64,000 nt of DNA from JAZNQL01 sp045531205 (lineage in GTDB: Bacteria > Bacillota > Clostridia > UMGS1883 > UMGS1540): contig JAZSDN010000104.1 of NCBI GenBank assembly GCA_045531205.1, positions 1 through 64,000 on the forward strand, written 5' to 3'. The notes beneath the pieces were generated by a model. It made no database searches, was not told the DNA's origin, and saw only the letters and a program-made list of their open reading frames with translations. Below, one piece after another: positions 15,165 to 24,727 of the stretch. Each line of letters starts with the position of its first letter. Positions within the stretch are counted from its first letter, which is position 1. A program made the position numbers and the translations under genes.

Positions 15165-16217
15165 GTGAGTAACGAATTGATGGCAGCCATTGAACTTTTA
15201 GGCAAAGAAAAACAAATTGACCCTACAGAACTTTTGGAAGCGTTGAAAACATCTTTGGTAAGTGCATACAGAAAATATTATGACGCAGGCGAAGATGTAG
15301 AAGTTGTAATTTCCAAAAAAGGCGAAATTAAGGTAATAGCTAAAAAGACAGTATGCGAAGAGGTAGAAGATATTACAGAACAGATAAGCCTCGAGGATGC
15401 ACTTTTAGTTAAAGCCGACGCTAAAATCGGTGATGTAATCGAAATAGAAAACACACCCAAGAATTTTGGCAGAATAGCAGCACAGAACGCAAAACAGATG
15501 ATGGTTCAGCATATAAGAGAAGCTGAACGCGGAAAGCTTTATTCCGAATATCACGAAAAAGAAGGCGAGCTTATAATGGCAACCGTTCAAAAACGTGAAA
15601 AAAGAGGAATTCTTATCGAAATCGGAACAACCGAAACAATTATGCCCACACACGAGCAGATTCCGGGCGAAAGCTATAACACAGGCGACAAAATCGCAGT
15701 TATGGTTATAGAAGTAAGAAACACAGCAAAAGGCTTGCAGATAATGGTTTCAAGAACTCATCCGGGGCTTGTTAAAAAGCTTTTTGAACGTGAAGTTCCC
15801 GAAATAGCAGACGGTACAGTAGAAATCAAAAGCGTTGCAAGAGAAGCGGGCTCAAGAACAAAAATTGCCGTACACTCAAACAACGAAAATGTTGATGCTG
15901 TAGGCTCATGCGTAGGTCATAAGGGTGCAAGAGTAAGCGGAGTATTAACAGAACTCGGCAACGAAAAAATTGACATTATAAAATACAGCGAAGACCCTGT
16001 AACCTATATAACAGAAGCATTAAGTCCCGCAAAGGTTATGAGTGTTACCGTAAACGAAGAAGAAAAGTCGGCAGAAGTAATAGTACCCGACTATCAGCTT
16101 TCGCTTGCAATAGGTAAAGAAGGACAGAATGCACGTCTTGCAGCAAGACTCACAGGCTGGAAGATAGATATAAAGTGCGATAAGCAAACCGGGGAAGTGT
16201 TCGGATTTGGCGAATAA
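15165..16217 (+). CDS. nusA: Transcription termination/antitermination factor NusA
   Basis: 350 residues, the short Gram-positive form without C-terminal acidic repeats. Domains: N-terminal RNA-polymerase-binding domain (1-125), S1 (about 135-200), KH1 and KH2 (about 205-345, e.g. GHKGARVSGV and IGKEGQNARLAARLTGW). The GTG at 15165 follows GGAGTGATT; a GTG at 15153 inside that ribosome site is rejected. The stop overlaps the start of ylxR by 11 nt. Confidence 0.96.
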   Translation: MSNELMAAIELLGKEKQIDPTELLEALKTSLVSAYRKYYDAGEDVEVVISKKGEIKVIAKKTVCEEVEDITEQISLEDALLVKADAKIGDVIEIENTPKNFGRIAAQNAKQMMVQHIREAERGKLYSEYHEKEGELIMATVQKREKRGILIEIGTTETIMPTHEQIPGESYNTGDKIAVMVIEVRNTAKGLQIMVSRTHPGLVKKLFEREVPEIADGTVEIKSVAREAGSRTKIAVHSNNENVDAVGSCVGHKGARVSGVLTELGNEKIDIIKYSEDPVTYITEALSPAKVMSVTVNEEEKSAEVIVPDYQLSLAIGKEGQNARLAARLTGWKIDIKCDKQTGEVFGFGE

Positions 16218-16470
16218 GCAGGCAAAAATGCGTACCTGCGTAGCCTGCAGAGAATGTAAGGATAAGGCAGAGTTTTTTAAAATAACAAAACAGGGAGAAG
16301 AAGTTTTTGTAGATTTTGAAAACAAGCTTTTCGGAAGAAGTGCATATATCTGCAAAAGCCTTGAATGTATTAAAAAGGCAGAACGTACAAACAGGCTTGC
16401 GGGTTCGTTTAAAAGAAACATTGATAAAAAAATATATATTGAGTTAAAGGAAACGCTTGATGAACAGTAA
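16207..16470 (+). CDS. ylxR: YlxR-family RNA-binding protein (RnpM)
   Basis: 87 residues. The DUF448/YlxR fold shows MRTCVACRECKDKAEFF, then GRSAYICKSLECIKKA. Members bind RNA; B. subtilis YlxR has been described as a modulator of RNase P. It overlaps nusA and ylxQ, as in other Firmicutes. Confidence 0.93.
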   Translation: MANKQAKMRTCVACRECKDKAEFFKITKQGEEVFVDFENKLFGRSAYICKSLECIKKAERTNRLAGSFKRNIDKKIYIELKETLDEQ

Positions 16471-16762
16471 ATTTGACGGAATGCTCGGCTTAGCCGCAAA
16501 GGCAGGAAAAATAATATTTGGAAGTGAAATGAGTGCAGATGCAGCAAGACGTAAAAAGGCACACCTTGTAGTGCTGGCAATTGATGCATCTGACAGAACA
16601 AAAAAGCTTATACGCAATAAAACCACAAGCTTTGATGTTCCGCTTTTAGAATACGGAAGCATAGAGCATTTAGCTAAAATACTCGGAAAAGCGAGAGTAT
16701 CCTGCATTGCTATATGCGATGAAGGATTTGCAAAAGCAATGCTTAAAATTTTATGGGGGTGA
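16460..16762 (+). CDS. ylxQ: YlxQ, L7Ae/L30e-family RNA-binding protein
   Basis: 100 residues. An L7Ae-like fold beginning FDGMLGLAAKAGKIIFGSE, with the AKKAHLVVLA-type core and SIEHLAKILGK. It probably binds K-turn RNA. The ATG at 16460 lies within the end of ylxR, behind AAAGGA. Position between ylxR and infB is canonical. Confidence 0.92.
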   Translation: MNSKFDGMLGLAAKAGKIIFGSEMSADAARRKKAHLVVLAIDASDRTKKLIRNKTTSFDVPLLEYGSIEHLAKILGKARVSCIAICDEGFAKAMLKILWG

Positions 16763-16769
16763 CTCAGAA

Positions 16770-19049
16770 TTGGCAACAAAAACAAATAAACCGAGAATAC
16801 ACTCAATAGCCAAGGATTTGGGAGTAACAAATAAAGAAGTAATGGAAGTCCTTGAAAAATACGGAATGGGCGTTAAAAACCACATGAGCACATTGTCCGA
16901 CCGTGATATGGACGTTATATTCGACCATTACACACAAAGCTTTGACGACGGCTCTGATATAACAGATTACTTAAAGCCTGCAGCAGAGGAAAAGCCTGCA
17001 GAACCTGTTAAGAAAGAAAAAGCCGCTAAAGCAGAAAAAGCTGAAGAAAAGGCTGAAAAAACACAGGAAGAACAGCCTTTAAAGAAAAGCTATGAAAAAA
17101 GAAGGGTTGATACACGTACTTCAAACGTTGATATCGAAAAAATGGATACCACCGAAAAGCTTGCAAAAATGTTTGACGACAAGATTGACGAGCAGGTAGG
17201 CGGTAAACAGAAGATTACCAAAAAGGGTAACAAAAAGCCTTCCGAAAAGCAGAAGGCAATGCCCGAAGCACCTAAAGCAAAGGAAAAGAAAAAGGAAAAA
17301 ATAACAGTTTCTATTCCCGAAGAAATAACAGTAGGTGATTTCGCAGCAAAGCTTGGCGAAAGCCCGACAGAGGTTATCAAAAAGCTTATAAGCCTTGGTA
17401 TTATGGCAAGCGTAAGCCAGGTTATAGACTTTGATACAGCACTTTTAATCGGTGAAGATATGGGTGCAATAGTTGAACGTGAAATTATAGTAACAGACGA
17501 GGACAGACTTTTCGGAACAGACGAAGACCCCGAGGATTCCTTAAAGCCCCGTTCACCCGTTGTTGTTGTTATGGGTCACGTTGACCATGGTAAAACATCA
17601 ATACTTGACGCTATAAGAAAAACCCACGTAACCGACAGTGAAGCAGGCGGTATCACACAGCATATCGGTGCTTACAGAGTAAGCATAAACGGCAAGGAAA
17701 TAACCTTCCTTGACACACCTGGTCACGAAGCCTTCACCGCAATGAGAGCAAGAGGTGCACAGGTTACAGACGTTGCGATTATAGTTGTAGCTGCCGACGA
17801 CGGTATTATGCCCCAGACAGTTGAAGCTATAAACCACGCAAAAGCTGCAGGCGTAAGCATAATAATTGCAATAAACAAAATCGACAGAGAAAACGCAAAT
17901 ATCGACAGAGTTATGCAGGAACTTACAGAACACGAGCTTATCCCCGAAGACTGGGGCGGCGACACAGTATGCGTTCCTGTATCAGCTAAAATGAATCAGA
18001 ATATAGATACTTTGCTTGAAATGGTAATTTTGGTTTCCGAAATGAAGGAACTCAAAGCAAATCCTGACCGCCTTGCAAGAGGTACCGTTATAGAAGCACG
18101 TCTTGACAAGGGAAGAGGACCTATCGCAACAGTGCTTGTACAAAAAGGTACACTTCATACAGGCGATATCATTGTTGCGGGCACAGCCGTAGGCAGAGTA
18201 AGAACAATGATTAACGATAAGGGTGCAAGAGTAAAAGAAGCAGGACCTTCAGTTCCTGTTGAAATTGCAGGTATCAGCGAAGTACCCGAAGGCGGCGACC
18301 TTTTCTATGCCGTTGAAGACGAAAAAATGGCAAGAAACGTTGTTGAACAAAGAAAAGCAAAAATCAAAGCCGAAAGTGCAAGCAGTATGCAAAGTCTTAC
18401 ACTTGATGCCCTCTTTGACAGAATTCAGGAAGGCGAAGTTAAAGACCTTAATATCATAGTAAAAGCGGACGTTCAGGGTTCGGTTGAAGCTGTAAAACAG
18501 TCACTTGAAAAGCTTTCTAATGACGAAGTAAAGGTAAGAGTAATCCACGGAGCAGTTGGTGCTATTACAGAGTCAGACGTTGTACTTGCTACAGCATCAA
18601 ATGCAATCATAGTAGGCTTTAACGTAAGACCTGTTGCAGGTGCATCCGCATCAGCAGAAATGCATGGTGTTGACTTAAGACTCTACAGAATTATCTACGA
18701 TGCAATAGAAGAAATCGAAGCAGCTATGAAGGGTATGCTTGCACCTCAGTATAAAGAAAAAATAATTGGTCATGCTGAAGTTAGAGAAACATTTAAGGTA
18801 TCAGGCGTCGGAACTATAGCAGGCTGCCGTGTTCAGGACGGTAAAATTATGCGTAATTCTGATGTAAGAATAGTTCGTGACGGTATAGTTGTTCACGAAG
18901 GACCTTTAAGCTCTCTTCGTCGTTTTAAAGATGACGTTCGTGAGGTGGCAGAAGGCTTTGAGTGCGGTGTAGCATTCGAAAACTTTAACGATATCAAAAT
19001 CGGCGATACCATTGAATGTTCAATAATGGAAGAAATCAAAAGGGATTAA
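16770..19049 (+). CDS. infB: Translation initiation factor IF-2
   Basis: 759 residues from a TTG at 16770 behind GGGGGTGA; the frame from 16707 lies inside ylxQ and is rejected. An IF2N-like domain at the N-terminus is followed by a Lys/Glu/Ala-rich linker (about 70-180), a second IF2N domain, and the GTPase core with G1 GHVDHGKT near 269, DTPGHEAF and NKID. Domains II, III and IV complete the C-terminus, which binds fMet-tRNA. It sits in the standard nusA-infB-rbfA order. Confidence 0.97.
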   Translation: MATKTNKPRIHSIAKDLGVTNKEVMEVLEKYGMGVKNHMSTLSDRDMDVIFDHYTQSFDDGSDITDYLKPAAEEKPAEPVKKEKAAKAEKAEEKAEKTQEEQPLKKSYEKRRVDTRTSNVDIEKMDTTEKLAKMFDDKIDEQVGGKQKITKKGNKKPSEKQKAMPEAPKAKEKKKEKITVSIPEEITVGDFAAKLGESPTEVIKKLISLGIMASVSQVIDFDTALLIGEDMGAIVEREIIVTDEDRLFGTDEDPEDSLKPRSPVVVVMGHVDHGKTSILDAIRKTHVTDSEAGGITQHIGAYRVSINGKEITFLDTPGHEAFTAMRARGAQVTDVAIIVVAADDGIMPQTVEAINHAKAAGVSIIIAINKIDRENANIDRVMQELTEHELIPEDWGGDTVCVPVSAKMNQNIDTLLEMVILVSEMKELKANPDRLARGTVIEARLDKGRGPIATVLVQKGTLHTGDIIVAGTAVGRVRTMINDKGARVKEAGPSVPVEIAGISEVPEGGDLFYAVEDEKMARNVVEQRKAKIKAESASSMQSLTLDALFDRIQEGEVKDLNIIVKADVQGSVEAVKQSLEKLSNDEVKVRVIHGAVGAITESDVVLATASNAIIVGFNVRPVAGASASAEMHGVDLRLYRIIYDAIEEIEAAMKGMLAPQYKEKIIGHAEVRETFKVSGVGTIAGCRVQDGKIMRNSDVRIVRDGIVVHEGPLSSLRRFKDDVREVAEGFECGVAFENFNDIKIGDTIECSIMEEIKRD

Positions 19050-19072
19050 CTTTTAAAAGGCGGTGATTATTT

Positions 19073-19441
19073 ATGGCAGCATACAGAATGGACAGAATTG
19101 AAGAAGAAGTAAAAAAAGCATTAAGTGCCGTAATCCGCGAGCTTAAAGACCCCAGAATTTGCGAGCTTGTAAGCGTAATAGCGGTAGAAATCACAAAAGA
19201 TTTAAGATTTGCAAAAGCCCATATAAGTGTTTTCGGAAACGAAGAACAACAAAAAAATACAATAGAAGGCTTAAAGGCTGCAGCAGGATTTATAAGACGA
19301 GAAATAGGACACAGAGTAAACCTTCGTGCAAATCCTGAATTCACCTTTAAACTTGATAATTCCATTGAATACGGAGCCCATATAAATAAACTGATAGGTG
19401 AAGTAATAAATGAAAACAAAAATTCTGAATCTGATAAATAA
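19073..19441 (+). CDS. rbfA: Ribosome-binding factor A
   Basis: 122 residues, the normal length. A KH-like fold with the signature RIEEEVKKALSAVIRELKDPR and the C-terminal PEFTFKLDNSIEYGAHI. It assists 30S maturation at the 16S 5' end. It overlaps nrnA by 32 nt. Confidence 0.95.
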   Translation: MAAYRMDRIEEEVKKALSAVIRELKDPRICELVSVIAVEITKDLRFAKAHISVFGNEEQQKNTIEGLKAAAGFIRREIGHRVNLRANPEFTFKLDNSIEYGAHINKLIGEVINENKNSESDK

Positions 19442-20342
19442 ATCAGAAACAATAGCCATTCTTCCCCATATAAGTATTGACGGAGATACTTTAGGTTCTT
19501 CCTTTGCCCTTTGCGAATATATTAAATCACTTGGCAAAAAAGTAAAAATATATGTAGAAGAACCTCTTCCGAAAAATCTTTCGTTTTTAAATGCAGACAC
19601 CACATATTCCTTTGAAGGAGAAGGCGAAAGCCTTGCCATAGCGGTTGACTGCGGCGATACGGGAAGAATTGGCAAACGTATAGCAGTTTTTGAAAATGCA
19701 GAAAATACAATCTGTATTGACCACCACAAAACCAATAAAGGCTACGCACAGTTAAATCTTGTACGCGACTGTGCCGCAACAGGCGAAATTATTTTTGACC
19801 TTTTAGGTAAAGAAAATATAACAAAATATATGGCAGACTGTCTTTTAACAGCAATAGTAACCGATACAGGTGCTTTCCGCTATTCAAACACAACCGAGCA
19901 AACCCATATTATAGCGGCAGAGCTTTTAAAGCTCGGAGCCGACAGCGAAAAGGTTTGCGAAGAGTGTTACGAAAACAGAAGACTTTCTGCCGTGCAGCTT
20001 GAAGCGTGGTGCGTATCCAATATGAAGCTTTGCCACGGCGGAAAAACGGCTATAGTAAAGGTAACACAAAAAACACTTGATTTATTCGGTGCAGAGGATG
20101 AAGACTGTGCAGAGCTTTCAAGCCTTCTTCGCACAATAGAAGGCATAGAGGTTGCCGCCGTTTTAAGAGAAAGAAAAGACAAAATAAAGGTTTCACTTCG
20201 AAGCCGCAGTGTCGATTCTGCAAAAGTGTGTTCCGAGATAGGCGGCGGAGGTCATTCCAAAGCTGCAGGTGCAACAATGCAAGGCGATATTGATAAGTGT
20301 GCACAAATTCTTGAGGAGCTGATAGGCAGACAATGGAACTAA
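19410..20342 (+). CDS. nrnA: DHH-family oligoribonuclease / pAp phosphatase
   Basis: 310 residues. NrnA degrades nano-RNAs and dephosphorylates pAp. DHH motifs are visible: HISIDGDTLGSS near the N-terminus, AVDCGD, DHHKTN, and AIVTDTGAFRY. The DHHA1 domain ends with GGGGHSKAAGAT. AGGTGA precedes the ATG within rbfA; the end overlaps truB by ten nt, so the three genes are probably translationally coupled. Confidence 0.95.
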   Translation: MKTKILNLINKSETIAILPHISIDGDTLGSSFALCEYIKSLGKKVKIYVEEPLPKNLSFLNADTTYSFEGEGESLAIAVDCGDTGRIGKRIAVFENAENTICIDHHKTNKGYAQLNLVRDCAATGEIIFDLLGKENITKYMADCLLTAIVTDTGAFRYSNTTEQTHIIAAELLKLGADSEKVCEECYENRRLSAVQLEAWCVSNMKLCHGGKTAIVKVTQKTLDLFGAEDEDCAELSSLLRTIEGIEVAAVLRERKDKIKVSLRSRSVDSAKVCSEIGGGGHSKAAGATMQGDIDKCAQILEELIGRQWN

Positions 20343-21187
20343 ACGGAGTAGTAAATATATGGAAGCCCAAAGGCTTAACAAGTCATGATGTTGTGTCAAG
20401 AGTCCGTCGCATTGCAGGAATGAAAAGAGTAGGACATACAGGAACTTTAGACCCAATGGCAGAAGGCGTTTTGCCCGTATGCCTCGGTAAAGCTACAAAA
20501 GCGGCATATTATATAACCTCATCAAAAAAGCAGTATTTAGCCGAAATGACTTTAGGTATTAAAACCGACACCGAGGATATAACAGGAAATATTTTAGAAC
20601 AAAAAGAGGTTTGTGTTTCAACAGAAGAATTAAAAAATGCAACAAAAGAATTTTTGGGAGAAATAAACCAAATACCCCCAATGTATTCGGCAGTTCATTT
20701 TGAAGGAAAACGCCTTTACGAAATTGCAAGAAAAGGAATAACCGTCGAACGCAAACCCAGAAAAATTACTGTGTACAATATCGAGGTACAAAGTTTTGAA
20801 AATAATACGGCAAAACTTTTAATTGATTGCTCAAAAGGCACATATATACGCACCCTTTGTGCAGATATAGGCGACTTTTTGGGCTCTGGTGCAACCATGA
20901 GCGCCCTTGTGCGTACAAAATCAGGCATATTTGCAAAAGAAAATGCCGTAACGCTTGAAGAATTTGAAGAAAACCCTGCTGAAAAAATAATACCTATAGA
21001 CGAATTTTTTTGTGAATTTGAAAAGATATATCTAACAGAAAAAGAAGAGTTTAAAGTAAGAAACGGAGTTCCCTTAAAAAAAGCATTAAAGCAAGGAACA
21101 TACAGGGTTTATGCAGAAAACGGAGAGTTTTTATGCCTCTCTTGCAGTGATAGCGAAACTTTAAAAATGAAGGTAAGTTTTTATTGA
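20333..21187 (+). CDS. truB: tRNA pseudouridine-55 synthase
   Basis: 284 residues. It makes the universal pseudouridine of the tRNA T-loop. The catalytic motif HTGTLDPMAEGVLPV puts the nucleophile at D40. VNIWKPKGLTSHDVVSRV at the start is also typical. The C-terminal PUA-like region is short. Its stop overlaps the ribF ATG (TGATG). Confidence 0.96.
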   Translation: MELNGVVNIWKPKGLTSHDVVSRVRRIAGMKRVGHTGTLDPMAEGVLPVCLGKATKAAYYITSSKKQYLAEMTLGIKTDTEDITGNILEQKEVCVSTEELKNATKEFLGEINQIPPMYSAVHFEGKRLYEIARKGITVERKPRKITVYNIEVQSFENNTAKLLIDCSKGTYIRTLCADIGDFLGSGATMSALVRTKSGIFAKENAVTLEEFEENPAEKIIPIDEFFCEFEKIYLTEKEEFKVRNGVPLKKALKQGTYRVYAENGEFLCLSCSDSETLKMKVSFY

Positions 21188-22059
21188 TGAAAAAATCAAT
21201 TATACTAGGCAATTTTGACGGAGTACATATTGCCCACAAAAAGCTTATAGAATCAGCTTGTCAAAAAGGAAATTCAACAGCATTTATTTTTGATAAACAC
21301 CCCTCAACGCTTTTAGGCAAAAGCGTTCCTGTTATAATGCCTAACAGCATAAAAAAAGAGATTATTGAAGATTTAGGGTGCCAGGTGCATTTTGAGCCTT
21401 TGACAAGCGAGATTTTAGCAACAGAGCCCGAAAGCTTTGTAAGAGATATTCTGTGCAAAAATTTTGCACCCGATTTTGTTTTTGCGGGTTATAACTATAC
21501 CTTTGGTAAAAACGGAGCGGGCGGGGCAGACGATTTAAAAGCTTATGGCAAAAAGTACGGATTTTCTGTTGAAATTATTGATGAAATTAAATTTATGGGG
21601 AAAACTGTTTCAAGTACCCTTGTACGGGAGCTTTTGCAAAACGGGGATATAGAGAGTGCAAATAAAATTCTTTCAAAGCCCTATCGCATAAGAGCAAAGG
21701 TAACTAAAGGGAAAAAGCTTGGCAGAACTCTGGGTTTTCCTACAATAAATACAGAGTTTGAAGAAAACCTTGTAATCCCTGCCTTTGGCGTATATGTAAG
21801 CAATACCATAATAGAAGGAAAAGCCTACAAAAGTATTACTAATATAGGAACAAATCCTACAGTTGAAAATGCTGTACCTAGAGCCGAAAGCTATATATTT
21901 GATTTTTCGGAAGATTTATATGGAAAAACGGTTGATGTAATACTTTTAAAGAAGTTAAGAGACGAAAAAAAGTTTTCGGGCAAAGAAGAGCTTATGGTGG
22001 CAGTAAAAGAAGATATAAATACCGCAAAAAAGTTTTTAAATAAAATGTTTGACAAATAA
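21187..22059 (+). CDS. ribF: Bifunctional riboflavin kinase / FAD synthetase
   Basis: 290 residues. It makes FMN and FAD from riboflavin. The N-terminal adenylyltransferase domain has GNFDGVHIAHKKLI and FGKNGAGGADDL with SSTLVRELL; the C-terminal flavokinase has GRTLGFPTINTEF and a NIGTNPTV segment. The ATG at 21187 is used in preference to the overlapping upstream TTG. The promoter for rpsO lies across its stop codon. Confidence 0.95.
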   Translation: MKKSIILGNFDGVHIAHKKLIESACQKGNSTAFIFDKHPSTLLGKSVPVIMPNSIKKEIIEDLGCQVHFEPLTSEILATEPESFVRDILCKNFAPDFVFAGYNYTFGKNGAGGADDLKAYGKKYGFSVEIIDEIKFMGKTVSSTLVRELLQNGDIESANKILSKPYRIRAKVTKGKKLGRTLGFPTINTEFEENLVIPAFGVYVSNTIIEGKAYKSITNIGTNPTVENAVPRAESYIFDFSEDLYGKTVDVILLKKLRDEKKFSGKEELMVAVKEDINTAKKFLNKMFDK

Positions 22060-22077
22060 AACAAATTGTGGTAAACT
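22049..22077 (+). promoter_or_regulatory. rpsO promoter
   Basis: TTGACA (22049-22054), 17 nt, TAAACT (22072-22077). The -35 box is inside the last codons of ribF. Confidence 0.8.
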
Positions 22078-22097
22078 ATTAAGGCTATATATCCTGA

Positions 22098-22132
22098 CGC
22101 AAAGTTTCTGGAATCACCAACCCCTTACTTTG
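22098..22132 (+). promoter_or_regulatory. Hairpin in the rpsO leader
   Basis: GCAAAGT (22098-22104) pairs with ACTTTGC (22126-22132) in the 80-nt leader of rpsO. S15 often represses its own mRNA by binding leader structure; here the role is inferred only from position. Confidence 0.5.
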
Positions 22133-22166
22133 CAAAAGGAGATAAATATTTTAAGAGGTGAAAAAA

Positions 22167-22430
22167 ATGTTAAAAGAAAGAAAACAGAAACTCATTAATG
22201 AGTTTGCAACACACGAAGGAGATACAGGTTCTCCTGAAGTACAGGTAGCATTACTTACAGAAAGAATCAACCACTTAAACGAACATCTTAAGTTCCATAA
22301 GAAGGATCATCATTCAAGAAGAGGACTTCTTATGATGGTTGGTCAGAGAAGAGGTTTGCTTGACTATTTGGCAAAGAAGGATATCAATAGATATCGTGAA
22401 CTTATTGCTAAATTAAACCTCAGAAAGTAA
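22167..22430 (+). CDS. rpsO: 30S ribosomal protein S15
   Basis: 87 residues from the ATG at 22167 behind AGAGGTGA; a GTG at 22158 overlaps that site and is rejected. S15 binds the central domain of 16S rRNA. The signature FATHEGDTGSPEVQVALL and the HSRRGLLMMVGQRRGLLDYL helix are diagnostic. pnp follows, the usual order. Confidence 0.98.
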   Translation: MLKERKQKLINEFATHEGDTGSPEVQVALLTERINHLNEHLKFHKKDHHSRRGLLMMVGQRRGLLDYLAKKDINRYRELIAKLNLRK

Positions 22431-22442
22431 TTAACAAAAAGA

Positions 22443-22469
22443 CAAGGGACAGACAGGCTCTGTCCCTTG
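22443..22469 (+). terminator. Stem-loop after rpsO (weak terminator or processing site)
   Basis: An 11-bp stem CAAGGGACAGA/TCTGTCCCTTG with loop CAGGC, but no T-run follows, so read-through into pnp is likely. Confidence 0.55.
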
Positions 22470-22483
22470 AAGTGTTATTAAGG

Positions 22484-22559
22484 ACTGTCAGATTTTAGCG
22501 TTTAAATCAATATTTTTGCCATAAAAAGTACTGATTTAAGTGCTAAAAATACTGGCGGT
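22484..22559 (+). promoter_or_regulatory. Long imperfect hairpin in the pnp leader
   Basis: Left arm 22484-22509 pairs with right arm 22532-22559 (core ATTTTAGC...TTAAATCA with TGATTTAA...GCTAAAA), about 24 pairs with small bulges and a loop of about 22 nt. It ends 27 nt before the pnp ATG. E. coli pnp is autoregulated through a processed leader hairpin; an analogous role here is inference. Confidence 0.6.
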
Positions 22560-22586
22560 CAAAAAGTAAGAAAGGAAAAAATAAAC

Positions 22587-24677
22587 ATGGAAAGAACTTT
22601 TAGAACAGAACTTGCAGGCAGACCGCTTGTAATCGAAACAGGCAAGCTTGCACAGCTTGCAAACGGCTCGGCTCTTGTAAGATACGGCGAAACAGTTGTA
22701 CTTGCAACAGCAACAATGTCGGCAAAACCCAGAGAAGGGGTTGACTTTTTCCCTCTCTCGGTAGACTACGAAGAAAAGCTTTATTCAGTAGGTAAAATTC
22801 CGGGAAGCTTTTTGAAAAGAGAAGGCAAGCCTTCAGAAAAGGCAATCCTTACTTCAAGAGTAATCGACAGACCTATCCGTCCCTTATTCCCCGCAGACTT
22901 GCGTAACGATGTAACAGTTATCACAACAGTTATGTCAGTTGATCAGGACAACTCCCCCGAAATTGCAGCTATGATAGGTGCATCAGCCGCTATTTCAATT
23001 TCGGACATCCCCTTTAACGGACCTATTGCAGGCGTTCAGGTTGGTCTTTGTGATGGACAGATAATCATAAACCCTGACGAAGCACAGCGTGCAGCAAGCG
23101 ATTTAACTTTAACCGTTGCAGGTACAAAAAACAAGGTAAATATGATAGAAGCAGGCGCAAAAGAAGTTGACGAAGAAACTATGATGCAGGCAATACTTAT
23201 GGCTCATAAAGAAATCGTTAAGGTTTGCGAATTTATCGAAGGTATGGCTGCAGAAATCGGTAAAGAAAAGGCTTCATATCAGGAAGTAGTTGTAGAGGAA
23301 GGACTTTTCAACGAAATTAAAGAGCTTGTTGGCGAAAAGGTAAAAACAGCACTTTATACTGACGATAAGACACAGCGTGACGAAAACTTAAAACCCGTTT
23401 ACGAAGAAGTTTACGCACACTTTGAAGAAAACGAAGAAATAACACCCGAAATGATAGATGCAGCAATGTACAAGCTGCAGAAATATACTGTTCGCAGATG
23501 GATTTTAGACGAAGGCAAGCGTGTTGATGGCAGAGGATTAAACGACATCCGTCCCCTTTCGGCAGATGTAGGACTTCTCCCCAGAGTACACGGCTCGGGC
23601 CTTTTCCAGAGAGGACAGACTCAGGTTTTAACAACAGTTACATTAGGTGCTATCGGTGACGTACAGCTTCTTGACGGCATTGATATGGAAGAAAACAAAA
23701 GATATATGCACCACTATAACTTCCCCTCATACAGCGTAGGCGAAACAAGACCTTCACGCGGACCCGGACGTCGTGAAATCGGTCACGGTGCATTGGCAGA
23801 AAGAGCACTTGTACCCGTAATTCCCGATGAATCAGAATTCCCCTACACAATAAGACTTGTATCCGAAGTTTTAAGCTCCAACGGTTCAACCTCACAGGGT
23901 AGCGTATGCGGAAGCACACTTGCACTTATGGATGCAGGTGTTCCCATTAAAGCCCCTGTTGCAGGTATCTCCTGCGGTCTTGTTACAGAAGGCGACAGAT
24001 TTATTACAATGACCGACATTCAGGGACTTGAAGACTTCTTTGGCGATATGGACTTTAAGGTAGCAGGTACAAAGAAAGGTATCACAGCTATTCAGGTTGA
24101 TATAAAGATAGACGGTTTAACACCCGAAATTATTGAAAGAGCTCTTTATCAGACCAAGGAAGCAAGAATGAAGATTTTAGACGATGTAATGCTTCCCTGC
24201 ATAGAAAGCCCGAGAGAATCACTTTCTAAATACGCGCCCAAGATTATTACCACCACTATCGATACAGAAAAAATCCGTGACGTTATTGGTACAGGCGGTA
24301 AGGTAATTCAGAAGATAATTGCAGATACAGGTGTTAAGATTGACATCGAAGACGACGGAAGAGTATTTATCTCAACAGTTGATGAAGAAGCAGGACAGAA
24401 GGCTCTTAACATCATCCGCGGTATAGTAAGCGACGTTGAACCCGGTCAGGAATTTGAAGGCAAGGTTGTAAGAATTATGACCTTTGGTGCTTTTGTAGAA
24501 TTCTTACCAGGTAAAGACGGACTTGTTCATATTTCAAAGCTTGACAAAAAGCGTGTTGAAAAGGTAGAAGATGTTGTAAACATTGGCGACACAGTAAAGG
24601 TAAGAGTTCTTGAAATAGACAAGATGGGCAGAATAAACCTTATGAGAATTGTGCCCGAAGAAGCAGCAACAGAATAA
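22587..24677 (+). CDS. pnp: Polyribonucleotide nucleotidyltransferase (PNPase)
   Basis: 696 residues. A phosphorolytic 3'-5' exoribonuclease of the RNA degradosome. Two RNase PH domains (about 10-225 and 310-540; the second has GRRVDGRG-type GKRVDGRGLNDIRPL and GSGLFQRGQTQVL), a KH domain (about 550-610, IGTGGKVIQKI) and an S1 domain (about 620-690, VRIMTFGAFVEFLPGKDGL). GAAAGGA lies upstream of the ATG. Confidence 0.97.
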   Translation: MERTFRTELAGRPLVIETGKLAQLANGSALVRYGETVVLATATMSAKPREGVDFFPLSVDYEEKLYSVGKIPGSFLKREGKPSEKAILTSRVIDRPIRPLFPADLRNDVTVITTVMSVDQDNSPEIAAMIGASAAISISDIPFNGPIAGVQVGLCDGQIIINPDEAQRAASDLTLTVAGTKNKVNMIEAGAKEVDEETMMQAILMAHKEIVKVCEFIEGMAAEIGKEKASYQEVVVEEGLFNEIKELVGEKVKTALYTDDKTQRDENLKPVYEEVYAHFEENEEITPEMIDAAMYKLQKYTVRRWILDEGKRVDGRGLNDIRPLSADVGLLPRVHGSGLFQRGQTQVLTTVTLGAIGDVQLLDGIDMEENKRYMHHYNFPSYSVGETRPSRGPGRREIGHGALAERALVPVIPDESEFPYTIRLVSEVLSSNGSTSQGSVCGSTLALMDAGVPIKAPVAGISCGLVTEGDRFITMTDIQGLEDFFGDMDFKVAGTKKGITAIQVDIKIDGLTPEIIERALYQTKEARMKILDDVMLPCIESPRESLSKYAPKIITTTIDTEKIRDVIGTGGKVIQKIIADTGVKIDIEDDGRVFISTVDEEAGQKALNIIRGIVSDVEPGQEFEGKVVRIMTFGAFVEFLPGKDGLVHISKLDKKRVEKVEDVVNIGDTVKVRVLEIDKMGRINLMRIVPEEAATE

Positions 24678-24692
24678 TAAAGAAAAGGTGTA

Positions 24693-24712
24693 GGCGGGTT
24701 TTTTAACCCGCC
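24693..24712 (+). terminator. Stem-loop between pnp and the M16 peptidase gene
   Basis: GGCGGGTT-TTTT-AACCCGCC, a strong 8-bp stem without a following T-run; probably an mRNA stabiliser or partial terminator. Confidence 0.5.
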
Positions 24713-24727
24713 CGCAATGTAATATTT

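Noticed and set aside
22443..22469. Strong terminator between rpsO and pnp
   Set aside because: The stem is strong but lacks the T-run, and pnp has no clear promoter of its own after it.
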